NCBI GenBank assembly: GCA_020853075.1 | Contig: JADYZS010000331.1 | Location: 1-7,466 of the forward strand | Reading direction: 5' to 3' | Origin: Anaerolineae bacterium | GTDB lineage: Bacteria; Chloroflexota; Anaerolineae; JADYZS01 | DNA: 7,466 nucleotides | Shown here: positions 1 through 7,466 of the stretch, piece after piece | How the letters are laid out: every line of letters begins with the position of its first letter | How positions within the stretch are numbered: the first letter of the stretch is position 1 | Program-made: the position numbers and the translations under genes | The notes under the pieces: generated by a model | What the model was told of the DNA's origin: nothing | What the model saw: the letters and a program-made list of their open reading frames with translations, nothing else | Database searches by the model: none

Positions 1-180
1 GTCCACGCGGTCGCGCCACATGCCAATAAAGGCTTCTTGCGCTAATTCGGTCCGCCTGGCTCCTTTGGCAGGGCGCGCGGAAGCGTAGCGCGTCTGCAGA
101 AAAGCGATGAAATCAATCACCTGCTGCTGCGCTTCGGGCGGCAGTTCGGAGAAACTTTGCCATACCGCGTTCTGGTTCAT
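1..180 (-). CDS. DUF2281/VapB-like antitoxin-type protein, 3' end cut by window edge
   Basis: The first 60 residues of a small soluble protein are visible, starting at an ATG at 180; the frame is open to position 1. The N-terminal motif LPPEAQQQVIDFIAFLQTRY is the hallmark helix of the DUF2281 and related antitoxin-like families. It is followed by a basic linker and the segment EAFIGMWRDR, which is typical of short antitoxin-like proteins that precede PIN or RelE-type toxins in Chloroflexota and cyanobacteria. A strong Shine-Dalgarno (GAGGTGAT, about 4 nt before the ATG on the minus strand) fixes the start. A sigma70-type promoter lies upstream at 222-251. The expected toxin partner would lie beyond the window edge, so toxin-antitoxin function is an inference from the family. 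A longer overlapping ORF (113-406, minus) is in another frame and lacks any such motif. Confidence 0.75.
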   Translation of the reverse strand, partial: MNQNAVWQSFSELPPEAQQQVIDFIAFLQTRYASARPAKGARRTELAQEAFIGMWRDRVD

Positions 181-203
181 ACATCACCTCGTGGTAGGTA
201 GCC

Positions 204-253
204 TGGACGGTTACGTGAGACATCATAGCACCGCTGCCGGGGCTATCGCAACC
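204..253. repeat. Direct repeat copy 1 (duplicated promoter block)
   Basis: This 50-bp block matches 1173-1222 at 46 of 50 positions in the same orientation, and all four differences are transitions. Read on the minus strand it contains the complete promoter of the antitoxin-like gene plus roughly the first dozen transcribed bases. The two copies lie 969 bp apart and bracket the M55 peptidase gene. Further along, the sequence at 277-288 (TAGAGACAACCC) again resembles the left arm of the palindrome beside copy 2, so the original duplicated unit may have been longer. Confidence 0.85.
222..251 (-). promoter_or_regulatory. Sigma70-type promoter of the antitoxin-like gene
   Basis: On the minus strand, TTGCGA (-35, 246-251) is followed after 18 bp by TATGAT (-10, 222-227), with a TG one base upstream of the -10 (extended -10). 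The predicted transcription start is near 215, giving a leader of about 35 nt before the ATG at 180. The same promoter, with a better -10 (TATAAT), recurs in front of the M55 gene. Confidence 0.6.
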
Positions 254-311
254 TATCATTAATCCTAGAGACATGGTAGAGACAACCCAACCCGGCACTT
301 TACATTCTCTG

Positions 312-1112
312 CTACAGCTCCAGTGCCAGGAGGTCGCTGCCCGTCGCTTCCACCGTTGTTTCGTCCACGCGCCGGACGCCGGGACGGGACGCTGCTTCGT
401 CGGCAAACCGCGCTTCCGTGAATCGTCTCGCGAGCGTATAGGGCGGCTCTACACGGAAAGGCTGTATCTTTCCTACTTTCGCCATCGCCTGCCTGGCTCC
501 TTCCCGGATCATCGCCCGCGCCTTCTCCGGGGCCAACGAGATCGCCGGAGCCTGAGAGAGTCCTGCCGGTGCCGGCGAGAGCCCCTCTTTGACGACGACG
601 GTCTCAATGTCCGGCACCAGCGCACGGGCTTCTGCGGCTGCTGCCTTGTCACCACTGACAAAGACGGTGGGAACACCATAGAGGCCCGCGACGGCGCAAT
701 TCATCCCGATCTCACCGATCCGGAGCCCGTTGAGCCAGACCGCGGCCAGACGGCCATGGAAACTGTGGCTCAGCACGGCCCGCGGCAGGCCGGCCATCCC
801 GTGCAGACCGCACATAAATGTGGCGTTGTATGATTCATCCAGGCCTGCCGGCCCGCCGTCTCCGGCTCCCATGACCAACCGGCAGGCAGGGTGCAGCAAC
901 TCCACGTCCAATCCACCGGGAAAAGGGCCGTGACCGTCCCAGGCGACGATTTCCGTCGCGCCGCCCTCTAACGCGCCCTCTACCAGCGCGTTGAGTTCCA
1001 GGGTCGCCAGCCGCCGTGCCTGGTGATAATACGCGCCATCAAACCAGCACTGCTGGCGATGGTCAATCACTCCGGCTGTCCCCTCAAGATCGCAGATCAC
1101 GTAGATTTTCAC
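312..1112 (-). CDS. dppA: M55-family D-aminopeptidase, DppA-like
   Basis: A cytosolic zinc peptidase of family M55, which in DppA of Bacillus subtilis releases N-terminal D-amino acids such as D-Ala from short D-peptides. Counting from the GTG at 1112, the family N-terminus reads MKIYVICDLEGTAGV. The residues aligning with the DppA metal site and nucleophile are present: D8, E10, H61 (in WDGHG), H104 (in CGLHGMAG), H116 (in LSHSF) and E134 (in GEIGMN). The segment VFVSGDKAAAAEA near residue 155 is also characteristic. The protein has 266 residues against about 274 in DppA, with a slightly short C-terminus. An upstream in-frame GTG at 1130 would add six residues; I prefer 1112 because the residue numbering then matches the family and an AGGGG sits just upstream. 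It is transcribed divergently from the ATP-grasp/GNAT pair. No peptide ABC transporter adjoins it, unlike in the dpp operon, so its substrate is unknown. Confidence 0.9.
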   Translation of the reverse strand: MKIYVICDLEGTAGVIDHRQQCWFDGAYYHQARRLATLELNALVEGALEGGATEIVAWDGHGPFPGGLDVELLHPACRLVMGAGDGGPAGLDESYNATFMCGLHGMAGLPRAVLSHSFHGRLAAVWLNGLRIGEIGMNCAVAGLYGVPTVFVSGDKAAAAEARALVPDIETVVVKEGLSPAPAGLSQAPAISLAPEKARAMIREGARQAMAKVGKIQPFRVEPPYTLARRFTEARFADEAASRPGVRRVDETTVEATGSDLLALEL

Positions 1113-1172
1113 TTGCCCCTGATCTCCCACGCTTCAACGTCACCTTCTACCACGACGAATGTTGCAAACGGA

Positions 1173-1222
1173 TGGACGGTTACGTGAGACATTATAACAT
1201 CGCTGCCGAGGCTATCGCAACC
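1173..1222. repeat. Direct repeat copy 2 (duplicated promoter block)
   Basis: The partner of the block at 204-253, 46/50 identical and in the same orientation. It carries the M55 promoter on the minus strand. The identity covers the -35, the spacer, the -10 and the initially transcribed region, then stops sharply; the sequence nearer each gene is unrelated. An imperfect palindrome TTACGTGA lies in the conserved downstream part and could be an operator, though this is only a guess. Confidence 0.85.
1191..1220 (-). promoter_or_regulatory. Sigma70-type promoter of the M55 peptidase gene
   Basis: On the minus strand, TTGCGA (1215-1220) is followed after 18 bp by a consensus TATAAT (1191-1196), preceded by TG to form an extended -10. 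The predicted start of transcription is near 1184, leaving an untranslated leader of about 70 nt before the GTG at 1112. Confidence 0.7.
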
Positions 1223-1240
1223 GTACCACCAAAGGTTTTA

Positions 1241-1267
1241 TAGAGACGACCCGCCGGGTCGTCTCTA
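1241..1267. repeat. Perfect 12-bp inverted repeat with 3-nt loop
   Basis: TAGAGACGACCC at 1241-1252 and its exact reverse complement at 1256-1267 are separated by GCC. The element lies between the two divergent promoters (M55 gene on the minus strand, ATP-grasp gene on the plus strand). Neither side has a T-run, so it is not an intrinsic terminator. It looks like a short dispersed palindromic intergenic element (REP- or MITE-like) or a shared operator. A degenerate left arm, TAGAGACAACCC, occurs at 277-288 next to the other promoter copy. Confidence 0.8.
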
Positions 1268-1286
1268 CGGAGACCTCTAGGGTTTG

Positions 1287-1295
1287 TGGTATAAT
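1287..1295 (+). promoter_or_regulatory. Extended -10 promoter of the ATP-grasp/GNAT operon
   Basis: TGGTATAAT is a consensus extended -10 element (TG at 1287-1288, TATAAT at 1290-1295). No convincing -35 is present at 16-18 bp upstream, which suits an extended -10 promoter. Transcription should start near 1302, giving a leader of about 32 nt. The string TATAATAGGCC recurs exactly at the ABC transporter promoter (6955-6965). Confidence 0.55.
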
Positions 1296-1333
1296 AGGCC
1301 GCGACGAAGCCAAACCGGAGAGCAAACCATCAG

Positions 1334-2335
1334 ATGCTACTCCCCCGACGCCTCATTATCCTGTACAGCATCTCCCACGCGCAAGGCAAGGACGATGCCC
1401 TGGGCGAGGACGAAGTGGCCCAGGTCGCACACGCCCTGCGCGCGGTGTTGAGTCCTCGCATCCCCGACATTGTGCTGGCTCCGGTGGACGACGACGTTGT
1501 AGCCGCGCTGCAACCCTATGACCCGGATGAGACGCTCATCTTCAATCTGTGCGAGGCTATCGCCGGCGATGTGGCGCGCGAGGCCGCGGCCGCGGCCCAC
1601 CTCACGGCGCGGGGCTTCCGCTTCACTGGCGCGCCCGCGGCTGCCCTGGCGCTCTGCCAGGACAAGGCGCAGGCCAAGGCGCGCTTGTTAGCCGCGGGTC
1701 TCCCCACGCCCGCCTACCAGGTGTTTCACGCTGCCGGTGAGCCTCTCTCACCCGGACTCCGTTTCCCCCTCTTCGTCAAGCCCGTGGCCGAGGATGGGTC
1801 GGTGGGCATCTCTCAGGAGTCGGTGGTGACGAGTGAGACAGCATTGCGGGCGCGGGTCAAATACGTTCTGGGTACCTACCACGAGCCCTCGCTGGTAGAG
1901 GAGTTCATCGGCGGGCGCGAGTTCAACATCGGCGTCTGGGGCAACGACCCGCCAGAGGTGTTGCCGCTGGCTGAACTGACCTATCGCAACGTGGCGAATC
2001 CCCTGGCGCGCGTCGTCACCTACGCGGCTAAGTGGGAAGAAGATAACCCGGAGTACCACGATACCCCCGTGACCTGCCCGGCTCAGGTGGACGAGCCGCT
2101 GGCAATCCGCCTCCGCCAGACAGCATTGGCTGCCTATCGGGTGATGGGCTGCCGCGACTATGCGCGGGTGGATATGCGGGAGCGCGAGGACGAGCCTTAT
2201 ATCCTGGAGGTCAACCCCAACCCCAGCCTCTCCGCCGATGCCGGCTTCCACAAGGCGGCGCGCGCCGCAGGCTACGACTACGCCGGGATGGCTGCGCACA
2301 TCGTCGCATTGGCCTGGGCAAGAGGAGAACGATGA
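1334..2335 (+). CDS. ATP-grasp ligase, D-alanine--D-alanine ligase-like, divergent
   Basis: A 333-residue cytosolic ATP-grasp enzyme of the Ddl fold, which joins an amino acid to a second substrate via an acyl-phosphate. Visible landmarks are FNLCE (70-74), FTGAP with the following DK (97-111), the ATP-binding FVKPVAEDGSVGIS (147-160), LVEEFIGGREFNIGVWG (187-203), an omega-loop-like stretch around AAKWEEDNPEYHDTP (231-245), and the metal-binding D280, E292 and N294 in YARVD and EVNPNPSL. R278 matches the conserved arginine of Ddl. It departs from housekeeping Ddl in having no GGxSxE(H/R)EVS N-terminus, no HGxxGEDG, and tryptophan at W234 where Ddl has the catalytic-loop tyrosine after the conserved lysine. 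The substrate is therefore probably not simply D-Ala plus D-Ala. The ATG at 1334 has only a weak GGAG about 13 nt upstream. The stop codon overlaps the start of the GNAT gene (ATGA), so the two are translationally coupled. Confidence 0.85.
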   Translation: MLLPRRLIILYSISHAQGKDDALGEDEVAQVAHALRAVLSPRIPDIVLAPVDDDVVAALQPYDPDETLIFNLCEAIAGDVAREAAAAAHLTARGFRFTGAPAAALALCQDKAQAKARLLAAGLPTPAYQVFHAAGEPLSPGLRFPLFVKPVAEDGSVGISQESVVTSETALRARVKYVLGTYHEPSLVEEFIGGREFNIGVWGNDPPEVLPLAELTYRNVANPLARVVTYAAKWEEDNPEYHDTPVTCPAQVDEPLAIRLRQTALAAYRVMGCRDYARVDMREREDEPYILEVNPNPSLSADAGFHKAARAAGYDYAGMAAHIVALAWARGER

Positions 2336-2808
2336 TTCGTCACATCACAGCCGATGACGTCACCGAGTTGGCGGCAGTCGCCGCCCGCGCCGGTAATTTC
2401 AGCCAGGAAGAAACGAAGACGGTGGGGGAAATGGCCGTGGAATCGCTTGGCCCCAACCCCAGCGGCTATCGTTTTCTCTGTTACGTGGCGGAAGGCCGCA
2501 TTGCCGGCTTCGCCTGCTATGGTCACATCTCACTCACCGAGTCCGCGTATGACCTCTATTGGCTGGGAGTGGATGCGGGGCAGCATGGCCGGGGCATCGG
2601 CGGCAAACTGCTGGCGGAGGTAGAACGAGGGGTAGCCGCCGAGGGCGGCAGGCTCCTGGTAGCCGAGACCTCCGGCACGGAGGCTTACGCCGCCGCCCGC
2701 ACCTTCTACTTGCGCCAGGGCTTCTACGAGGCGGGGCGCATTGAGGATTTCTACGGCGCGGCTGACGCGAAGGTCATCTATGTAAAGAGAGTAGCGGCGA
2801 CATCGTAA
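2332..2808 (+). CDS. GNAT-family N-acetyltransferase
   Basis: A 158-residue single-domain acetyltransferase that transfers acetyl from acetyl-CoA to an amine. The acetyl-CoA pyrophosphate-binding motif A is clear as QHGRGIG at 84-90, following the strand YDLYWLGVD (73-81). The C-terminal part has the usual ARTFYLRQGFYEAG (122-135), with Y126 in the position often used as general acid. The length is normal for the family. The ATG overlaps the ligase stop codon (ATGA), and AGAGGAGA lies at good spacing before it inside the ligase gene. Ddl-like ATP-grasp and GNAT genes read as one unit, so the acetyltransferase may modify the ligase substrate or product; that is inference. No clear intrinsic terminator follows directly; the first one downstream is at 2927-2961. 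Confidence 0.85.
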   Translation: MIRHITADDVTELAAVAARAGNFSQEETKTVGEMAVESLGPNPSGYRFLCYVAEGRIAGFACYGHISLTESAYDLYWLGVDAGQHGRGIGGKLLAEVERGVAAEGGRLLVAETSGTEAYAAARTFYLRQGFYEAGRIEDFYGAADAKVIYVKRVAATS

Positions 2809-2875
2809 TTGTGCAGGATGCCCAATCGCACACCGCACGATTCGTACATTCTGCCCGTAGCGCAAAAGCGCGGTT

Positions 2876-2886
2876 TATACTATACT
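2876..2886 (+). promoter_or_regulatory. Candidate -10 region(s) of amt
   Basis: Two overlapping TATACT hexamers (2876-2881 and 2881-2886) lie about 95 nt before the amt ATG. No good -35 is visible at the right spacing, so the promoter may need an activator or may be misplaced by me. If used, transcription would begin near 2890 and the whole stem-loop region 2900-2961 would be in the transcript. Confidence 0.35.
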
Positions 2887-2899
2887 TGCTTCCGTAAGT

Positions 2900-2931
2900 G
2901 TGCACGTTGCACCTGTGGAGCGTGGGCGCTC
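2900..2931 (+). promoter_or_regulatory. amt leader inverted repeats, candidate operator / antiterminator
   Basis: Two structures precede the terminator. GTGCA-CGT-TGCAC (2900-2912) is a 5-bp palindrome that could be a protein-binding site or an RNA hairpin. GAGCG-TGGG-CGCTC (2918-2931) is a second hairpin whose 3' arm (2927-2931) is the first half of the terminator's 5' arm, so the two cannot form together. This is the geometry expected of an antiterminator, but five base pairs are modest and no ligand-binding RNA class is recognised. Confidence 0.3.
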
Positions 2932-2961
2932 TATCCGCTGAGGATAGAGCGATTTCTTTTT
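2927..2961 (+). terminator. Intrinsic terminator in the amt leader (possible attenuator)
   Basis: A perfect 10-bp stem (CGCTCTATCC at 2927-2936 pairing with GGATAGAGCG at 2942-2951), with loop GCTGA, is followed at once by a T-rich tract (TTTCTTTTT, 2953-2961). The amt Shine-Dalgarno begins at 2962 and the ATG is at 2978. There is no room for a separate promoter between terminator and gene, so amt transcription must read through it. It may end the upstream GNAT operon, regulate amt by attenuation, or both. Confidence 0.75.
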
Positions 2962-2977
2962 AGAGAGGAACTTATCC

Positions 2978-4210
2978 ATGCCGAACGAAATCAACACAGG
3001 CGATACGGCCTGGATCCTGATCTCTACGGCCCTGGTGATGCTGATGACACCGGCCCTGGGGTTCTTCTATGGCGGCCTGGTGCGGAAGAAGAACGTCCTG
3101 GCGACGATCATGCACAGTTTCTTCATGCTCGCGCTCATCAGCGTGCAGTGGGTCCTCTGGGGCTATAGCCTTGCCTTTGGCCCGGATAAGGGCGGCATCA
3201 TCGGCGGCCTGGAATGGCTCGGCCTGAGCGGTGTCGGCACCGCGCCAAACCCCGACTACGCGCCCACCATCCCGCACCAGGCCTTCATGATCTACCAGGC
3301 GATGTTTGCCGTCATCACCCCCGCTCTGATCACCGGCGCCTTTGCCGAGCGCAAACGCTTCAAAGCCTTCGTTCTTTTCAGCCTTTTGTGGGCTACCTTT
3401 GTCTATGACCCCATCGCCCACTGGGTATGGGGTGTGGGGGGATGGCTACGTGCGCTGGGCGCGCTAGACTTCGCGGGCGGGACAGTAGTGCACATCTCCT
3501 CTGGCGTTTCGGCTGCTGTAGCTGCCCTGGTGCTGGGCCGTCGCCTCGGTTTCGGCAAAGAGCCGATGGACCCCCACGACGTGACCATGACGGTGCTGGG
3601 CGCCGGGCTTCTTTGGTTCGGGTGGTTCGGCTTCAACGCGGGGAGCGCGCTGGCGGCGGGCGAGTTGGCTGTAAATGCCTTTGTCGTCACCAATACTGCC
3701 GCGGCGATGGCCGCGTTGACCTGGATGACCGTCGGTTGGGCTCATCAGGGACGGCCCAGCGTCCTGGGGAGCGCGGCAGGAGCAGTCGCCGGCCTGGTGG
3801 CGATTACCCCGGCGGCCGGGTTCGTCAACGTCCCCGCCGCCATCGTCATCGGCATGGGCGCGGGCGTCTTCTGCTACTGGGCTATCCACCTGAAGACCCG
3901 CCTGCGCATAGACGATGCGTTGGATGTGTGGGGCGTGCACGGCATCGGCGGCATCTGGGGTGCGCTGGCAGCCGGAATCTTTGCCACGACCGCGGTGAAC
4001 GCCGCTGGAGCCAACGGCCTCCTTTACGGCAACCCACGCCAGTTATTGATACAACTCGCAGCGGTAACTGTCGTCGTCACCTACTCTATCGTCGTCACCT
4101 GGGTCATCCTGAAAGTGGTGGATTTGACGGTGGGGTTGCGGGTGAAGGAACACGAGGAGCGTGAGGGGCTGGATACGTCGCAGCATGGGGAAGTTGCGTA
4201 TCAGATATAG
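2978..4210 (+). CDS. amt: Ammonium transporter, Amt/AmtB family
   Basis: A 410-residue inner-membrane ammonium channel/transporter, full length for the family, with about eleven membrane helices. The N-terminal signature TPALGFFYGGLVRKKN (24-39) is intact. Conducting residues of Escherichia coli AmtB have clear equivalents: the gate phenylalanines F110 (QAMFAVITPALITGAFAER) and F219 (FGFNAGSAL), the aspartate D164 in LDFAGGTVVH, and the twin pore histidines H172 and H321 (WGVHGIGGIWG). The C-terminal tail GLRVKEHEEREGLD plus HGEVAY is the conserved cytosolic region that docks PII (GlnK), so post-translational control by a PII protein is expected, yet no glnK is adjacent. The start is supported by AGAGAGGAA about 8 nt before the ATG. 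The leader contains an intrinsic terminator. A 41-codon membrane microprotein gene follows 52 bp downstream. Confidence 0.97.
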   Translation: MPNEINTGDTAWILISTALVMLMTPALGFFYGGLVRKKNVLATIMHSFFMLALISVQWVLWGYSLAFGPDKGGIIGGLEWLGLSGVGTAPNPDYAPTIPHQAFMIYQAMFAVITPALITGAFAERKRFKAFVLFSLLWATFVYDPIAHWVWGVGGWLRALGALDFAGGTVVHISSGVSAAVAALVLGRRLGFGKEPMDPHDVTMTVLGAGLLWFGWFGFNAGSALAAGELAVNAFVVTNTAAAMAALTWMTVGWAHQGRPSVLGSAAGAVAGLVAITPAAGFVNVPAAIVIGMGAGVFCYWAIHLKTRLRIDDALDVWGVHGIGGIWGALAAGIFATTAVNAAGANGLLYGNPRQLLIQLAAVTVVVTYSIVVTWVILKVVDLTVGLRVKEHEEREGLDTSQHGEVAYQI

Positions 4211-7200
4211 AGGCCACAACAAAGTAAAGAGTAAGCACTCAATTCAATAAGGAGGAATCGCCATGTCATCGTTAGTCTTGTTTGATCTCGTCGCTTTCGC
4301 CGTCCTGGTCATCGCCTGGGTGGTGCTACCCACCAACGGCCAGCAGGTGGAACGGGAATCGGCCCTGGATGCCATTGTGACCGCTTAGCTACGTCTCCAT
4401 CCCCGAATTCTGCCGCGCAGTGCCCCCCTGGGAGACACGAATACACGAACACGGTAACAGGCGATTCGTGTATTCGTGTCGCCTTATTCGTGGACAGCAG
4501 GCATCCTCTGGCTCCTATACACGCGCGCTCCCTCAACAACGGCCATGGCAACTGAGACGACTCCACCGGCCACCACGACCAGGACCACGACCATCAGGTT
4601 GAGAGGAACCAGCGCCAGGGCCACCGCCTCGGCCAGGGCGATGGCTGCCAGCCCCACAGGGTAACCAATCCGCTGCCTACCGATGGCGTAGATGAGCCAG
4701 ACGTTAGCCATCGCGTACAGCGTCATGGCGACGCTGTACCAACCCAACAGCGACGCGTGTTCGGCATAGGCGGCACCGAAGAGAAGCCCCAATGCCTGGG
4801 CCGGAAAAAGAGAAAAAGGAACGGCAAAACCGGCGCAGAGCACCAGCACCGCGCCGAGGCTGACCAGCAGCAACGGAAGCGACCGCTCACCGCGAACGGT
4901 ACGGCTTACAACCAACGGCAAGAGAACTCCTGTGACGGCTGCCGGAAAGTAGAGCACCGCCTTGCCCAAGACCGCCATGGCCGAATAGAGCCCCGCTTCC
5001 GCGGCGGGAAAGCGATTCTTCACCAGGATCACATCGGCGTTGACCAGGAAGGCGAGGGCCAGAAGCCCCAGCGCCGCGCCGGCCAATTCACGATTCGCCC
5101 GCATGGGCAACGACGCGGGCGCGTCCGGCTTCCGGCGCAGAAGGTCGCGCAAGAGCCACAGGCCCAGGAGCGCAGCCGCCAGGAAAGAGAGGGGCAAGGC
5201 GGCAATGGTCCCCGTCAGGCCCAGCCCCAGGAGGGCCAGCATCACCGTCAGGATGAAGCGCAGCCCGCCACTTACCATAGTGGTCGCGCCCAGCGGGATG
5301 AAGCGCTGGCTGCCGCGCAACGCGCCCTGGAAGATCGGTAGCATTGCCAGGGGAAGAATGGTGATGCCGGCGATGGCGGATGCTACGATGGACGTATGGA
5401 GCCAGGAAGCCAGCAACGGGCTGAGGATGACGGCGGCGAGGGTTGCCAGGCCTCCCCAACGCAGAGCCACGGTGAGGAAGAGATGACGCAGCAACGCGGC
5501 GACCTGCCCGCCTCGCCCGCTTGCCAGGGCGAGGGCGACTCCCTGCGCCGTCAGAGTCTGGATCGTGCCCGCCAAAGCGATCAGGATGAGAAGGACGGCA
5601 GAGAGGGCGGCAAAAGCCCCGTAGTCTATCGGCCCCAGGAATCGCCCGGCAGCCGCGTTGGAAAGGTAATTGAATACGCTGGCGGAAGACTGTGCCAGGA
5701 AGAGCCAGCCCGTTTGCCGGGTGAGCCAGAGCGCGCGGCCTCGCCCTTCTTCGTCTGCAGGCCAGCGACCGGCAACGTGCTTTTGGAAAAAGCGCGACCA
5801 ACGGGCAGCCGGGCCCCGGTTATCCAGTCCCTCTACGGCCTGGCGCAACGCCTCAACCCCTCCAGCCCCAGCGCATCGTTGGGCCCTATGTTCAGCACGT
5901 CCCAGAAGACCTCCTGTGCCTTCTCGCATTGCCCCACGCTCAGGTACGCCGCTCCTAATTTGCGCCTGTACGAGATGAAGGCAGGGCGAAATACTGTCGC
6001 CCAGTAGTAAGCCGTCACCGCCTCTGCCCGATGGCCCAGAGCACTTTGCGCCTCGCCTTGCCAGAAATAGGCTTCGGCATCGGTAGGCTGGCGGGCAACC
6101 GCTTCCTCAAAGGCATCCAATGCCTGCTCCGGCTTCCCCTGCGCCAGATAGACCTGTCCCAACTTCATAAAAATGCCGGTCGCTGGTGGAGCCTCCAATT
6201 GAACGGCTTCCTCCAGCCAGCGTATGCCGTCGTCCGGGCGTTCCCAGGCCACATACAGATCCGACAGGACGGAGCGCAGGGGGATGCTTTGGGTATAGAC
6301 GGTCAGCGCGTGCAGGTAATGCTTTTCACCCGTTGCGTACTCTTTCAGAGCCACAAAGCGAAACCCCATCTCCAGCAGCGCGGACTCTGAACCCGGCGGT
6401 GCGCGGCGCACCAGTTCCTGATAGGCTGCCAGGGCCTCCTGTTCCTGACCGGCAGCGGCATAACTGCGCGCCAGCCCCAGGCGAAAATCCGCGTTGTCCG
6501 GCGCCAGGCGCACGGCGCGGGAAAAGGCTTGAATCGCCCGGTCGGGAGCCGATAACCTTTGATACAATCTGCCTGCTTCGGCCCATTGCGAGCCCGAGTC
6601 AACGCCCAGACTCACCGCGCGATCCAGGGAACGCCGCGCGTCCGCGGCGTGGCCCGCTGCCTGGTATTGCGCCGCCAACGCCAGGTAGTCAAGGCCCTTC
6701 TCGGCGTCTGCGCGCGGGAGAGCAACGCCAAGGGCGGCAGAGAGGATAACAGCACAAAAGGCAAGAAGCGTCCAACGCAGGTTGGGATTGCCAGTAGATG
6801 ATGAATCCTGCGAGCCGGTCTCGGCCATACGGCACTATTCCAGGGTCGGCGGTTGGTATGGGCAAGGAGGAGTAAAGGGGCCCCCCTTTAAGACGAGATT
6901 GTAGCACAAGGCCGCTTACGCGGCAAGTGAGTTGAACCGACAGCCATGCCGTGTTATAATAGGCCCTACGAACTTCCTCTGGGATGATAGACCCGCGTCA
7001 TGAGCGTAACTGATCAAGTGGCTCCCTTGCCCCTGCGTAAGCCGGGCAGCAGGCAGATTCTCTGGCGTTGTTTTGGTTATTTGCGACGTTACTGGCGGAT
7101 AACGGTGGGGGCCTATGCAGCGATGTTGTTGATTGATGCCCTCGCGTTGGTCATCCCTCAGTTTATCCGCTGGATCGTGGACGGCGGTATCCGCGGTGGG

Positions 7201-7466
7201 AACGCCCGCCTGTTGGGCATGGCGGTTCTGGCTCTCCTGGGCCTGACGCTGGTCAAAGGTGGGCTGATTTTCCTGCGCGGGCGGTGGACGGAGATCGCCT
7301 CGCAGGGGGTCGCCTACGACCTGCGGAACGCCATCCACAGCAGACTCGCGGCCCTCTCCTTCTCGTACCACGACCGGGCAGAGACCGGGCAACTTCTCTC
7401 CCGTGCTGTGCAGGATGTGGAGCGCATCCGTTTCCTGACGGGGCGCGCCGTCCTCAGCCTGGTGGA

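Overview
The window is high-GC, tightly packed bacterial DNA with mixed gene orientation. The proteins (a DUF2281-type antitoxin, an M55 peptidase, a divergent Ddl-like ATP-grasp enzyme, a TPR protein paired with a flippase) and the recurrent extended -10 promoters of the form TGnTATAAT fit an uncultured Chloroflexota (Anaerolineae-like) genome. That placement is an inference from gene style; there is no rRNA, tRNA or other phylogenetic marker here. I see no insertion sequence, phage gene or CRISPR array.

Layout. Positions 1-180 (minus) hold the start of a small antitoxin-like protein that runs off the window edge. Positions 312-1112 (minus) encode an M55-family D-aminopeptidase of the DppA type with all metal-site residues present. 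These two genes are driven by two near-identical 50-bp promoter blocks (204-253 and 1173-1222, 46/50 identical), which form direct repeats bracketing the peptidase gene. Divergent from the peptidase, behind a perfect 27-bp palindrome and an extended -10 promoter, is a translationally coupled pair (ATGA overlap): a Ddl-like ATP-grasp ligase (1334-2335) and a GNAT acetyltransferase (2332-2808).

Next is an ammonium transport unit. A leader of about 90 nt carries a textbook intrinsic terminator directly in front of the ribosome binding site of amt (2978-4210), an arrangement suggesting transcription attenuation. Behind amt, with a near-perfect Shine-Dalgarno, sits a 41-residue single-helix membrane microprotein (4263-4388) that is easily missed because of its size. 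A 16-bp perfect inverted repeat (4434-4480) separates this unit from the convergent genes that follow.

Positions 4484-6828 (minus) form a two-gene operon: a membrane-anchored TPR protein followed by a polysaccharide/lipid flippase of the MOP superfamily, probably translationally coupled. A compact divergent promoter region (6898-6960) serves this operon and, in the other direction, the beginning of an ABC exporter (7000 to the window end).

The parts most worth a second look are the amt leader terminator, the amt-linked microprotein, the duplicated promoter block, and the divergent D-peptidase / ATP-grasp / GNAT group. The last could be a small D-amino-acid or peptide-modifying module, but the sequence alone does not prove it.
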